From JAJFJD01 sp965228695 (lineage in GTDB: Bacteria; Pseudomonadota; Alphaproteobacteria; UBA8366), in assembly GCA_965228695.1 (NCBI GenBank), contig CBDDIB010000002.1:4340001-4404000 (forward strand): a stretch of DNA of 64,000 bases, read 5' to 3'. The translations under genes and the position numbers were made by a program. The notes under the pieces were generated by a model. It was not told where the DNA came from. It was given only the letters and a program-made list of their open reading frames with translations, and searched no databases. This document shows positions 16,882 through 25,973 of the stretch, piece after piece (the stretch's first letter is position 1; each line of letters opens with the position of its first letter).

Positions 16882-17633
16882 ATGCTTAGGCGTTTGAAGA
16901 TCGGTTCCGGAATGGATTTGATGATCGTCATGATCAGGAACCAGAATTTCGGGAAATAAGCCGATTCGCGGCCTTTCGCACTGAGCTTCAGACACGCTTC
17001 CGCGCAGTCCTCCGGGGACGCAACAAGGAACAGCCCCGGTAGTCCAAAGGTCATGTCGGTATCGAGAAAACCCGCCTTGACTGTCGTGACCGAGACGCCC
17101 GCCTCGAACAAACGGGCCCGCAATCCTTGCAAGTAAAGGTTCAGCGCACCTTTCGCGGAGCCGTAGTGATAGTTCTTGCGACGCCCGCGGTCGCCCGCAA
17201 CGGAAGATAACACCACGACACGGCCACCGCCCTGCCCTTCCAGAACCGGCGCGAGCCGATCGAGGATGGATACGGCGCCCAGGTAATTCACATCGACGGT
17301 CCGGCGCAAAAGATCGAAATTCTCGTCGCTGTCGTCCTGGTCGTGCATGGTTCCGAATAAGAGGAACACGTCGATCGCGGAGTCGCGGCGCGCACAATCG
17401 GCGGCGAAAGCAGCGTGACTGTCGAAATCCGCCGCATCGAACTGCACAACGTCCACTTCGACACCAGCGCGGAGCGCCACATCCGCCGCGGTCCGGTTGA
17501 GGTCATCCGTATCCCGGCCGGCGAGAAGGATATCCGCGCCTTGTTTCGCCGCCAGACGCGCAAAAGCGCGCCCGATCGAAGACGAAGCGCCGAGGACCAG
17601 CCACGTTCGTTTTTGCGGTGCGTCGGCGTTCAT
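16878..17633 (-). CDS. dprE2: DprE2-like decaprenylphospho-2-keto-ribose reductase (SDR)
   Basis: A 251-residue SDR resembling DprE2, which reduces polyprenylphospho-2-keto-ribose to polyprenylphospho-arabinose with NAD(P)H. Cofactor motif LGASSSIGRA (14-23), catalytic S144, Y157 and K161 (YHYGSAK). As in DprE2, the C-terminus is hydrophobic and basic (about 227-251) and would dock on the membrane where the lipid substrate lies. Its ATG overlaps the stop of the DprE1-like gene by four bases (ATGA), the same coupled order as in mycobacteria. Naming relies on this pairing; alone it would be a generic SDR. Confidence 0.8.
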   Translation of the reverse strand: MNADAPQKRTWLVLGASSSIGRAFARLAAKQGADILLAGRDTDDLNRTAADVALRAGVEVDVVQFDAADFDSHAAFAADCARRDSAIDVFLLFGTMHDQDDSDENFDLLRRTVDVNYLGAVSILDRLAPVLEGQGGGRVVVLSSVAGDRGRRKNYHYGSAKGALNLYLQGLRARLFEAGVSVTTVKAGFLDTDMTFGLPGLFLVASPEDCAEACLKLSAKGRESAYFPKFWFLIMTIIKSIPEPIFKRLSI

Positions 17634-19006
17634 CGGCCCGGTCCCCGGATACCGAGACGTAAGGCTTGATCAGACACGAACATGCCGTTCGGGTCGACAC
17701 GGTCCAGCACGGCCCGGAATTCGCGTAACGCCGGGTACATGCGCGCAAACCCGGCCTCCGACATAACCGAGTCCTTCGCCAGGTAAATCCGTCCGCCATA
17801 GTCGAGGGTGATGTCCTCCAGCCGCCGCAGCAGGTCGGTCACGGCCGCGCGGGCCGGAAAATCCAGCGCCAGCGTATAGCCCCGCATCGGAAAGGATAGA
17901 TGGCCGCGTCCCTCGCCTCCCATCGTCTTCAAAACCGCCAGGAAAGATGCGGAACCGGAGGCCGAAATCTCTTCCAGCAGCCGCCGGATCCCGGACGGGG
18001 CTCCTTCTTCCGGAACCACGCATTGGAACTGGTGGAAGCCGGCTCTGCCATATATCCGGTTCCAGTCATGAAGCGCATCAAGCGGATGGAAGAACTCGGT
18101 CAGCAATTTCTGGCGCACCTCGCCTCCGGCCGGCGCCCGGCGGTAATACAGCGCGTTGAATGCAGACATGGTCAGCCGATTGAGCAGCATCCCCGGCATA
18201 TCGAAGGGCACGCGAAGCGTGCGCGTTTTACCGGCCGGAAGCCCCGCCGGCGACGGGTCGGCCAGTTCGAGCACACCACGGCCGAGCTGTGCGCCCCGCG
18301 CCAACGCGTCGATCCATCCGACCGAATAGGTCGCACGGTCCCGATGTTCCGCGAACAGTTCGAAAAAATGGTTCAGATCCCGCACACGCATTTCCGTCAC
18401 CTGCACGGCATTCGACGAAATCGGCAACACTTTGGCGCAGACGGTAACGATAATCCCAGTCAAGCCCGCGCCGCCGATCGTCGCCGAAAACAGGGCGCCG
18501 TCGCTTTCAGGCGCGACTTGCGTGACCGTGCCGTCGGCCATAAGCAGGTCGAACCAGCACACGTGGTCGCCGAAACTGCCATGACGATCGTGGTTCTTGC
18601 CATGAACGTCATTGGCGATCAGGCCGCCAATCGTGGCAAATCCCGTTCCCGGCACCGCCGGCAGCATGTATCCGCGCGGGACCAAAAAGGCCTGCATGTC
18701 CGCGACGCTGATCCCCGGCTCGCAAACGATCACCTGCTCCGCCTCGTCGAATGCCAGGATGCGGTCCAGACGCTCCGTCATTAAAACCGCCCCGTCGGTG
18801 CGTATCGCGGTATCGCCGTAGCTCCGCCCGCCGCCATAGGCAATCATATTGCCTGTGCCGAGCGCCTTGACCGCATCCGCGGCTGCGGAAACCCGTTCCG
18901 GCCGGAAAGCGGAAACCGACGCCATCGCCGTTCGCCCCCAGCCACCGAGTTCAAGCTGCTTGGATCTCATTTTCGGAATCCGAACGGCGGGGCCGGTGCA
19001 AGACAT
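17630..19006 (-). CDS. dprE1: DprE1-like FAD-dependent polyprenylphospho-ribose 2-oxidase
   Basis: A 458-residue flavoenzyme of the VAO/PCMH fold closely resembling DprE1, which oxidises the 2-OH of polyprenylphospho-ribose, the first step of ribose-to-arabinose epimerisation. FAD-binding YGGGRSYGD (57-65) and ANDVHGKNHDRHGSFGDHV (131-149) are diagnostic; the C-terminus has GGRIYLAKDS with the active-site Lys. The position matching mycobacterial Cys387 (GWNICVDF there) is Ala here (GYTLALDF). The exact start is unsure: M13 at 18970 fits the family equally well and neither has a strong ribosome site. It lies 28 bases after the UbiA gene and overlaps the DprE2-like gene. Confidence 0.87.
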   Translation of the reverse strand: MSCTGPAVRIPKMRSKQLELGGWGRTAMASVSAFRPERVSAAADAVKALGTGNMIAYGGGRSYGDTAIRTDGAVLMTERLDRILAFDEAEQVIVCEPGISVADMQAFLVPRGYMLPAVPGTGFATIGGLIANDVHGKNHDRHGSFGDHVCWFDLLMADGTVTQVAPESDGALFSATIGGAGLTGIIVTVCAKVLPISSNAVQVTEMRVRDLNHFFELFAEHRDRATYSVGWIDALARGAQLGRGVLELADPSPAGLPAGKTRTLRVPFDMPGMLLNRLTMSAFNALYYRRAPAGGEVRQKLLTEFFHPLDALHDWNRIYGRAGFHQFQCVVPEEGAPSGIRRLLEEISASGSASFLAVLKTMGGEGRGHLSFPMRGYTLALDFPARAAVTDLLRRLEDITLDYGGRIYLAKDSVMSEAGFARMYPALREFRAVLDRVDPNGMFVSDQALRLGIRGPGR

Positions 19007-19034
19007 GCGGCTGGAAAAATTCGACCAACGGCCA

Positions 19035-19946
19035 TCAGAAATGGATCATGTAAACGTAGGATGCCAACCATCCGGAAACACAAGCCAACAGAAACCCATC
19101 CTCGAATAAGAGGTCGGTCGGCGACCCCGACCGCTGAAAAACGACGGTGAGTTGAACATATCGAAATATACCCGCGATGACGTAAGGCACCGTCAAATAA
19201 ATCTTATCGCTTCCCAGGCGCGTCATCGCATCGCCGTCGAGCGTAAATATTAGATAGGAGATCAACAGCGCCGATAAAGTAACGACGATGCAATTATCGA
19301 GAAACGGCTTGGTGTACCCTCCAAGACTGGCGCGATGTTCCGCTCCAATCTCGAGCGACAGATCGTCGCGGCGTTTCGCCAATGCAATGAACAAGGCCAA
19401 CAGCCCGCCGCAAATCTGGATCCACGGTGTGGGCGCAACATCGATCACGGCCGCGCCCGCATGCAGGCGCAGAACGAAGCCGACGGAAATCACCATCACG
19501 TCGACGATCGAGATTTTCTTGAAACCCAGGCTGTATCCGGCGTTGATCGCCAGATACGCGATCAGGACAACCGCCGCGGCTGGGGTCTTCCAAATAGCCA
19601 GCAACATTCCGCTGAATACGAGCAGAAACGCCATCACCATGGCCGCCGGAACCGACACCCGGCCGGACGCTACAGGCCGGTTTCGCTTCACCGGATGCAA
19701 CCGGTCGCTTTCACAATCGCGCGCATCGTTGAAGCAATACACCCCGCTGGAGACCAAACAGAATGCGGCGAAAACGGTCAACACGCCGGCCACGCTGTCC
19801 GCCGTCACGGCAAGCGGCGTGAAAAACAGCGGCGCGAAGACGAAGACATTCTTCACCCACTGCTTCGGACGCATGAGTTGAAAGGCCGCGGCGAAAAAGC
19901 CGTTGTCTTTCGCAGACGCGTTTTCTTCGGTCGTCCCAGTAGACAT
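19035..19946 (-). CDS. UbiA-family decaprenyl-phosphate phosphoribosyltransferase
   Basis: A 303-residue integral-membrane prenyltransferase with about nine membrane segments. The first Asp-rich motif is NDARDCESDRLHPVKRNRP (73-91), the pattern of DPPR synthases (Rv3806c type), in which Mg2+ and phosphoribosyl pyrophosphate are bound to load ribose-5-phosphate onto polyprenyl phosphate. The second motif lies near SLEIGAEHRASLGGYT (about 205-220). First gene of the UbiA-DprE1-DprE2 set, so ubiquinone or haem prenyl transfer is much less likely. The set lacks a visible phosphatase for the 5-phosphate and a lipid-arabinose glycosyltransferase; these must be elsewhere. Confidence 0.85.
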   Translation of the reverse strand: MSTGTTEENASAKDNGFFAAAFQLMRPKQWVKNVFVFAPLFFTPLAVTADSVAGVLTVFAAFCLVSSGVYCFNDARDCESDRLHPVKRNRPVASGRVSVPAAMVMAFLLVFSGMLLAIWKTPAAAVVLIAYLAINAGYSLGFKKISIVDVMVISVGFVLRLHAGAAVIDVAPTPWIQICGGLLALFIALAKRRDDLSLEIGAEHRASLGGYTKPFLDNCIVVTLSALLISYLIFTLDGDAMTRLGSDKIYLTVPYVIAGIFRYVQLTVVFQRSGSPTDLLFEDGFLLACVSGWLASYVYMIHF

Positions 19947-20324
19947 CGAGAAGTTAATCCGCCGTTTGCATGACCAAGAACCGGATCATTGCGCCGAAAT
20001 ATTGCATGGGCCGATTAATACGTTGTTAACGAAGATCGCAGGATGTGAAAATACAGCGACAACATATAAAAAATTGTTCAAATTTTCTTCCAATAACGCG
20101 ACGATCCGTACTATTACTCAACAATAAAATAAGAAAGACAGGGTATGGGCACCATAGTAAGTACGTTCCGACTCTTCGTCGGACCGCTCCGGAAATGCCG
20201 CAACATCGACATCGTGGATGTTATCGCGCGCAGGAAATCCTGCTCGACGAACCGGTATCGCCCCATCGCAACATCCCTGCATCTCCGATCCATAAGGAGC
20301 CACTAGTCCGGATCGGAGCCGTAC
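19947..20324. other. AT-rich intergenic region between ubiA-type gene and lptG
   Basis: A 378-base gap between divergent genes. About 20030-20150 is clearly AT-rich against a GC-rich surround and would hold promoters for both directions, but I could not pick a confident -35/-10 pair. No convincing gene: the short open frames here lack family features. Confidence 0.5.
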
Positions 20325-21423
20325 GTGAAAATTTCCGCCACCCTGTTTTCCTACCTTGGACGCCAGTTCCTAGTCTGGTTGGTCAGCGTATTTCTGATCT
20401 TCATGGCGATCGCCTTGCTGTTCGACGTTGTCGAAATGCTCCGCCGGACGTCGGACAAGGATGCCGTCACCCTCGGCCTCGTCCTGCAGATGAGCTTGCT
20501 CAAACTGCCGTTCCTGTCGCAGGTGACGCTCCCGTTCATGATCCTGTTCGCGGCGATGCTCACATTCTGGCGGCTCGCCCGTGCCAATGAAGCGGTTGTC
20601 GCCCGCGCCGCCGGAATTTCAGCCTGGCAATTCATCCTACCGGCCTTTCTGATCACGGTATTCGTCGGCAGCCTCCAAATTACCGTCGTCAACCCCTTCT
20701 CGGCGGCGATGCTGGCCCAATTCCAGAAACTCGAAGCCGAGCACATCAAGAACCGGACGAGCATGATCTCGGTGTCGAAAAATGGTCTATGGCTGCGGCA
20801 AGCGGGCGCGCAGGGCGACTACGCCGTCATTCACGCGCTGCGGGTCTCACAAAAAGATCTGATCCTGCACCAGGTGATTGTCTTCCGGTTCGACGAGAAG
20901 AACCGCTTCGTGGACCGCATCGACACCGACCGAGCCATTCTATCGGATGGATATTGGCTGATCCCGAACGGCTGGCTGTCGTCGCCGAAGCCGGAAACGC
21001 GGCCGGTCATCAATATCCGGGTCCCCCACGGATATGACGAAGACCAATATCCTCGAGAGTTTTTCCGCGCCCGAGACAATGTCTTTCTGGAGCTTGCCGG
21101 ATTTCATCGAAACGATCGAAGCCGCCGGCTTCTCCGGACATCGGCATCGGTTGCATTTTCATGCGTTGACGGCGTTTCCGCTCCTGTTGTCGTCGATGAT
21201 CCTGATCGCCGCGTCGTTCACGCTGCGCATCAACCGGCGCACCGGCACGACCGCGGCGCTGCTGGGCGGCCTATCCTGTAGTTTCGTCCTGTATTTCCTG
21301 ACCGACATCGTGCACGCACTTGGTCTGTCGGCGAGTATCCCGATCCCATTGGCCGCTTGGACGCCCGCCGGCGTCTCCATGCTGGTCGGACTCGCCATGC
21401 TGTTTCATCTGGAGGATGGATGA
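20325..21423 (+). pseudogene. lptG: LPS export permease LptG, interrupted by a one-base frameshift
   Basis: YjgP/YjgQ-family permease, partner of LptF in the LptB2FG exporter. It starts with GTG at 20325 behind CGGAGCC. The first frame reads through three membrane segments and the periplasmic domain to about residue 234 (VINIRVP); the rest (TDMTKTNILESFSAPETMSF, then the C-terminal membrane segments ending LFHLEDG) lies in the +1 frame. One extra C in the run of five at 21023-21027 explains the break; removing it gives a continuous 365-residue LptG. Because LptG is essential in most LPS-bearing bacteria and the downstream frame shows no decay, a sequencing or assembly error is the likeliest cause. 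The stop overlaps the lptD start (TGATG). Confidence 0.88.
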
Positions 21424-23598
21424 TGCGGCGGGCTGGAATCGTTGCGGTGTTGATGATGATCGCATTGTTGGCGACCGGAACCGCCGAGGCACAGGACACC
21501 AACCCGCAACTTCCCGATCAGCCGGTGCTGATCACAGCCGACGAATTGAGCCAGGACGAAGAGCTCGGGACCATCACCGCCCGCGGCAATGTGGAGATAA
21601 CCCAGGGCGAACGTCTGCTGCTGGCAAATACGGTCAGCTACAATCAGAAATCCGACACCGTTAGCGCGTCGGGCAACGTGACGCTGATGGAGCCCGGCGG
21701 CGAGGTCATCTTCGCCGAATTCGTCGAGCTGACGGACAAGCTCAAGAACGGGATCGTCCGGCAGCTTCGTATTCTGCTGACCGACGAAAGCCGCTTCGCA
21801 GCGAGCGAGGCGGAACGGCGCGACGGCAACCTGACCGTCATGAAACGCGCCGTCTATTCACCCTGCGAAGCGTGTAAGAAGGACCCGGAACGCCCGTTGG
21901 TCTGGCAAATAAAGGCGGAAACCGTCGAACATGATCAGGAACGGCAGGAAATCCGCTATCGCAATGCATTCCTGGAAATGTTCGGCGTGCCGGTGGTGTA
22001 TGTGCCGTATTTTTCGCATCCCGACCCGACGGTGAAGCGAAAGAGCGGGTTCCTCGCGCCCGACTTCGGCACCGGCGGCAATCTCGGCGGCTTCATTCGG
22101 CTGCCGTATTACGTCGTTCTCGACAAGGACAAGGACGCTACCGTCACGCCGATCTACACCATGGACGAAGGCCTGGTCATGAGCGGAGAGTATCGCCAGC
22201 GCTTCAACAAGGGCGAAATCAACCTCCGCGGCAGCATCACCGAAGCGGACCGGACGAAGACCGAGGATGACGTCGAGGTGGTTCGCCGCAATAGGATTCG
22301 CGGTCACGGCGCGATCGACGGACGCTATGACTTCGACGAAACCTGGCGGGCCGGCGCCAACATCGAACGTGCGACCGACCGAAGCTACCTCCAACGCTTC
22401 AACTTCTTCGAGGAAGGCGGCGATATGTTGGAGTCGAACGTCTATGTCGAAGGGTTCAGGCCCCGGACCTACGCAGCAGCCAACTTCTATGCCTTCCAGG
22501 ACCTGCGATCCGGAGACCGCCCCGAACAGCCCTTCATCGCGCCCCTCGTGCAATACAATCACGTCAGCGAAGCCGATCGCTATGGCGGCCGCTACAGTGT
22601 CGATACCGACTTTCGCGTGCTCACGCGCAGCGACGGTCCGACCACGCAGCGTTTTTCCCTGCGTCCCGGGTACGAAATTTCCCATATTACGGATTTCGGA
22701 TTGCTCGCGACTTTCCGAGGGTCGCTGCGGGCCGACCTCTACAACGTGAACCAAACGTCCGACGCCCGCGTGAACCAAGGCGTCGACGATTCCGTCACCG
22801 GGACGGTTCCTGCCCCGCGCGACCATCGATGTCCGCTATCCCCTCATGCGCTCGACCGGCAACATCCGGCAAATTATCGAGCCGATCGCGATGTTCACCG
22901 CCTCGCCCACCGGTCAAAACCCGAGCGAAATTCCAAACGAAGACAGCACGGCCTTCGAGGCCGACGACACCAACCTGTTCAGCGAGGACCGGTTGGCCGG
23001 CGGTGACCGCGTAGAAAGCGGCCCGCGATTTGCCTACGGCATGCGCGTCGCCGCATACGGCCCGCACAACGGAAAGGCGAGCGCCTTCATCGGCCACAGC
23101 TATCGGGTCAATACCGACGAGAAGCTGACAAATAACAGCCTTCTCGACCGGCACGAATCGGATATCGTCGGCCGGATCGATATTCGGCCCAACCAGTATC
23201 TCGATGTGCTGTATCGTTTCGCCTTTTCGGCCGAGAAGTTCGCAGAGCCGAAACGCAATGACGTAACTTTCACATTGGGTCCCCCAGCCTATCAGCTCCG
23301 GGGTTCCTACAGCTTCGTCAAGGCGACGAGCCAATTCGAGGAGCGCGAAGAGGTCAAACTGACCCTCAAGACGAAAATCACGGATAACTGGTCATTCGAG
23401 GCCTCGACCCACCGGGACATCGATGCCGGTAGATATCTGCGCCACAGCGGCAGCCTGACATACGAAGACGAGTGCATCGCCTTCGATATCGTCGGGACGC
23501 GCAGCTTCTTCGACGATGACGATATTGAACCTTCGGATTCGATACTATTTAAACTTAGATTCAAACACCTGGGCGAGGTCAAAACCACGGCCGGCTAG
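21423..23598 (+). pseudogene. lptD: LPS-assembly protein LptD, interrupted by a one-base frameshift
   Basis: Outer-membrane LptD, the beta-barrel that inserts LPS into the outer leaflet. The ATG at 21423 follows GGAGG; residues 1-24 are a signal peptide. Next comes the OstA-like periplasmic domain (ITADELSQDEELGTITARGN, about 38-57), then the plug and barrel with the conserved RNAFLEMFGVPVVYVPYFSH segment split across positions about 180-201. The frame breaks after DSVTG (about residue 459): an extra G in the GGG at 22800-22802 moves the rest (RFLPRATIDVRYPLMRS onward) to the +1 frame. Deleting it gives 724 residues, normal for the family. As with lptG, error is likelier than decay. Confidence 0.88.
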
Positions 23599-23652
23599 GA
23601 ACCGTCGATCAAGGATGGATGATGGGCGTGTTTTTCTGTAAAACAGTGACTT

Positions 23653-24942
23653 ATGGATAGTATGTTTACGCGAAACCTGCGTCTGGCGCTGTTTCTCGGC
23701 TTGGCCCTGCTGTTGCCATGGTCGATCACAAACACTGCGCCGGCCCAAGGCGTCCTGCGGATCGCCGCTGTCGTCAACGAAGACGTGATCTCGGCCTACG
23801 ACTTGGCGCAACGGGTCCGCATGGTGATGGTGACGAGCAGCCTGCCCAACACGCCGGAATCCCGACGCCGTCTCACACCGCAGGTACTGCGCAACATGAT
23901 CGACGAGCACCTGCAGTTCCAAGAGGCGAAACGCCTGAATGTCCGTGTTACGGACAAGGAAATCGACGACATGCTCGTCCGACTGAACCGGCAAAACGAC
24001 CTTGAGCCAGGCACTTTGGAGTCGATGCTCCGACGCGCGAATGTGGACGTGAACGCGTTGCGTTCCAAATTGCGATCGGAACGGGCCTGGAACAAGGTCA
24101 TCCGGCAGCGGTTGCAGCGGCAGGTCTTCATCGGGGACGAAGAGGTAGAGGAAGAACTGGCGCGCCTCAAGGCCGTCCGGAACCTGCCGCAGCACCGGGT
24201 CGCCGAAATATTCCTTAGCGTGGACAGCCCAGAGTCCGAGTCCAACGTGCGCGAACTGGCCCAACGCCTGTTGCAGCAGATTAAGGACGGTGCCCGCTTC
24301 AATGCGCTGGCCCGGGAATTTTCGCAAAGCACCAGTGCCGCGGTCGGCGGCGATCTCGGCTGGGTCACCAAAGGCCAATTGGCTCCCGAGTTGGACCGCT
24401 TGCTCGACGACATGTCGAAGGGTCAAATCGTCGGCCCGGTCAAGACCCTTTCCGGGTATTACATCCTCTTGCTGATCGACCGAAAAACCCCGACACCGGT
24501 CCAAGCCGCCGCCACGACGGTCAGTTTGACCCAACTCGTCCTGCCGCTCGCAGCCAACCCGACGCCCGCCGAGGTGCAGGCGCAACAGGCCGTTGGTCTG
24601 AAAATTCGATCGCAAGTCCGCAGTTGCGACGACATGCGCCAAGCTGCGCAAAGCATCGACGCGCCGCAGTCGGGCGATATCCGAAGCATCAGCCTGGACA
24701 AGCTGCCGCCCAGCATTCGGGCCGCTGTCGCACCGCTGCGCGTCGGCCAGACGAGCGAGCCGGTCCGCGTCGCGGAAGGCATCCTGCTGGCGACGCTTTG
24801 CTCGCGATCGGAAGACGATACAGCCGGGCTACCGACCCGCCGGCAGATCACCAACCGCCTGGGTAACAAACGCTTCGATCTTTTGGTGCGGCGGTATATG
24901 CGCGACCTTCGGCGGACGGCATTCGTGGACATCCGTGGATGA
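23653..24942 (+). CDS. surA: Periplasmic chaperone/peptidyl-prolyl isomerase SurA
   Basis: A 429-residue SurA, which escorts outer-membrane proteins such as LptD through the periplasm. Residues 1-32 are a signal peptide (ending APAQ). A chaperone N-domain follows (AAVVNEDVISAYDLAQRV near 38-55), then one parvulin-type PPIase domain (about 180-278, with FSQSTSAAVGGDLGWVTKG). The C-terminal part resembles the second chaperone segment rather than a second parvulin domain. The start could be M1 or M4. It follows lptD by 54 bases and overlaps pdxA by four (ATGA). Confidence 0.9.
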   Translation: MDSMFTRNLRLALFLGLALLLPWSITNTAPAQGVLRIAAVVNEDVISAYDLAQRVRMVMVTSSLPNTPESRRRLTPQVLRNMIDEHLQFQEAKRLNVRVTDKEIDDMLVRLNRQNDLEPGTLESMLRRANVDVNALRSKLRSERAWNKVIRQRLQRQVFIGDEEVEEELARLKAVRNLPQHRVAEIFLSVDSPESESNVRELAQRLLQQIKDGARFNALAREFSQSTSAAVGGDLGWVTKGQLAPELDRLLDDMSKGQIVGPVKTLSGYYILLLIDRKTPTPVQAAATTVSLTQLVLPLAANPTPAEVQAQQAVGLKIRSQVRSCDDMRQAAQSIDAPQSGDIRSISLDKLPPSIRAAVAPLRVGQTSEPVRVAEGILLATLCSRSEDDTAGLPTRRQITNRLGNKRFDLLVRRYMRDLRRTAFVDIRG

Positions 24943-25973
24943 CAGACGGTGCGGGCGCCATCGCGGTCACAATGGGCGAACCCGCCGGCATCGGCGGAGA
25001 AATCACGCTGTCCGCCTGGCAAACCCGCACGGACCGAAACCTGCCGCCATTTTTCGCCGTCGATAACCCGGACCGGCTCGCCCGCATCGCCGCACGGCTG
25101 AACTGGAACGTACCGCTGACCGTCATAGAAGCGCCGGAGAAAGCCGCCGATCGTTTCGCGGACAGCCTGCCGGTGCTGCCGATCGACGTGCCTGGATCGA
25201 CAACCCCGGGACAGCCCGATCCCGCGAACGCACCCAGCGTCGTCGCTTCCATTCGCAAGGCGACCGAATACGCCATGACCGGCGGCGCAGCGGCCGTCCT
25301 GACGAACCCCATCCACAAAAAGACCCTATACGATGCCGGGTTTCAGCATCCGGGCCACACGGAGTTCCTGGCCGAAATTGCCGGGATCAAACGGTCGGTC
25401 ATGATGCTGCTGTGCCCCGGTCTGCGCGTCGTGCCGATCACGAGCCATATCTCCTTGTCGCAGGCAATCGGGGCCCTGAAGACCGACGACATCGTCGCGG
25501 TGGCCTCGATCACCGCCCAGTCGTTGCGCCGTGATTTTGGCGTCGAATCTCCGCACATCATGATGGCGGCGCTGAACCCCCATGGCGGCGAAGACGGATC
25601 GATGGGCCATGAGGAACAGGACATCATTCTTCCCGCGATCGAAGCGCTGAAGCAGCAGGGCATCTCAGTCAGCGGGCCGGCGCCCGCCGATACGATGTTT
25701 CATGAGCGCGCCCGCAAAGGCTACGACGCGGCGATTTGCATGTACCACGATCAGGCGCTGATCCCGCTGAAGACAATCGATTTCCACAGCGGCGTCAATG
25801 TAACACTCGGCCTCCCCTTCGTCCGGACATCGCCCGATCACGGCACGGCGCTGGAAATCGCCGGTATGGGCGTCGCCGACGACAGGAGTTTCGTGGCGTC
25901 CTTGTCCGTGGCGGCCGACATCGTGCAGCAGCGTCGGCAATATCGCGCGCCCGATAACAAAGCCCTTGCATGA
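24939..25973 (+). CDS. pdxA: 4-hydroxythreonine-4-phosphate dehydrogenase
   Basis: A 344-residue PdxA, the NAD-dependent oxidative decarboxylase that supplies 3-amino-2-oxopropyl phosphate for pyridoxal-phosphate synthesis. Family motifs: TMGEPAGIG (11-19), TNPIHKK (122-128), HPGHTEFLA (137-145; His metal ligand), and AALNPHGGEDG and YHDQALIPLK with the other metal and substrate residues. Start overlaps surA by ATGA and the 3' end overlaps rsmA by 8 bases, so surA-pdxA-rsmA form one translationally coupled unit, the common order in Proteobacteria. Confidence 0.93.
   Translation: MTDGAGAIAVTMGEPAGIGGEITLSAWQTRTDRNLPPFFAVDNPDRLARIAARLNWNVPLTVIEAPEKAADRFADSLPVLPIDVPGSTTPGQPDPANAPSVVASIRKATEYAMTGGAAAVLTNPIHKKTLYDAGFQHPGHTEFLAEIAGIKRSVMMLLCPGLRVVPITSHISLSQAIGALKTDDIVAVASITAQSLRRDFGVESPHIMMAALNPHGGEDGSMGHEEQDIILPAIEALKQQGISVSGPAPADTMFHERARKGYDAAICMYHDQALIPLKTIDFHSGVNVTLGLPFVRTSPDHGTALEIAGMGVADDRSFVASLSVAADIVQQRRQYRAPDNKALA

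Noticed and set aside
20118..20303. A 61-codon minus-strand frame in the gap before lptG
   Set aside because: It lies in an AT-rich control region and shows no family similarity.
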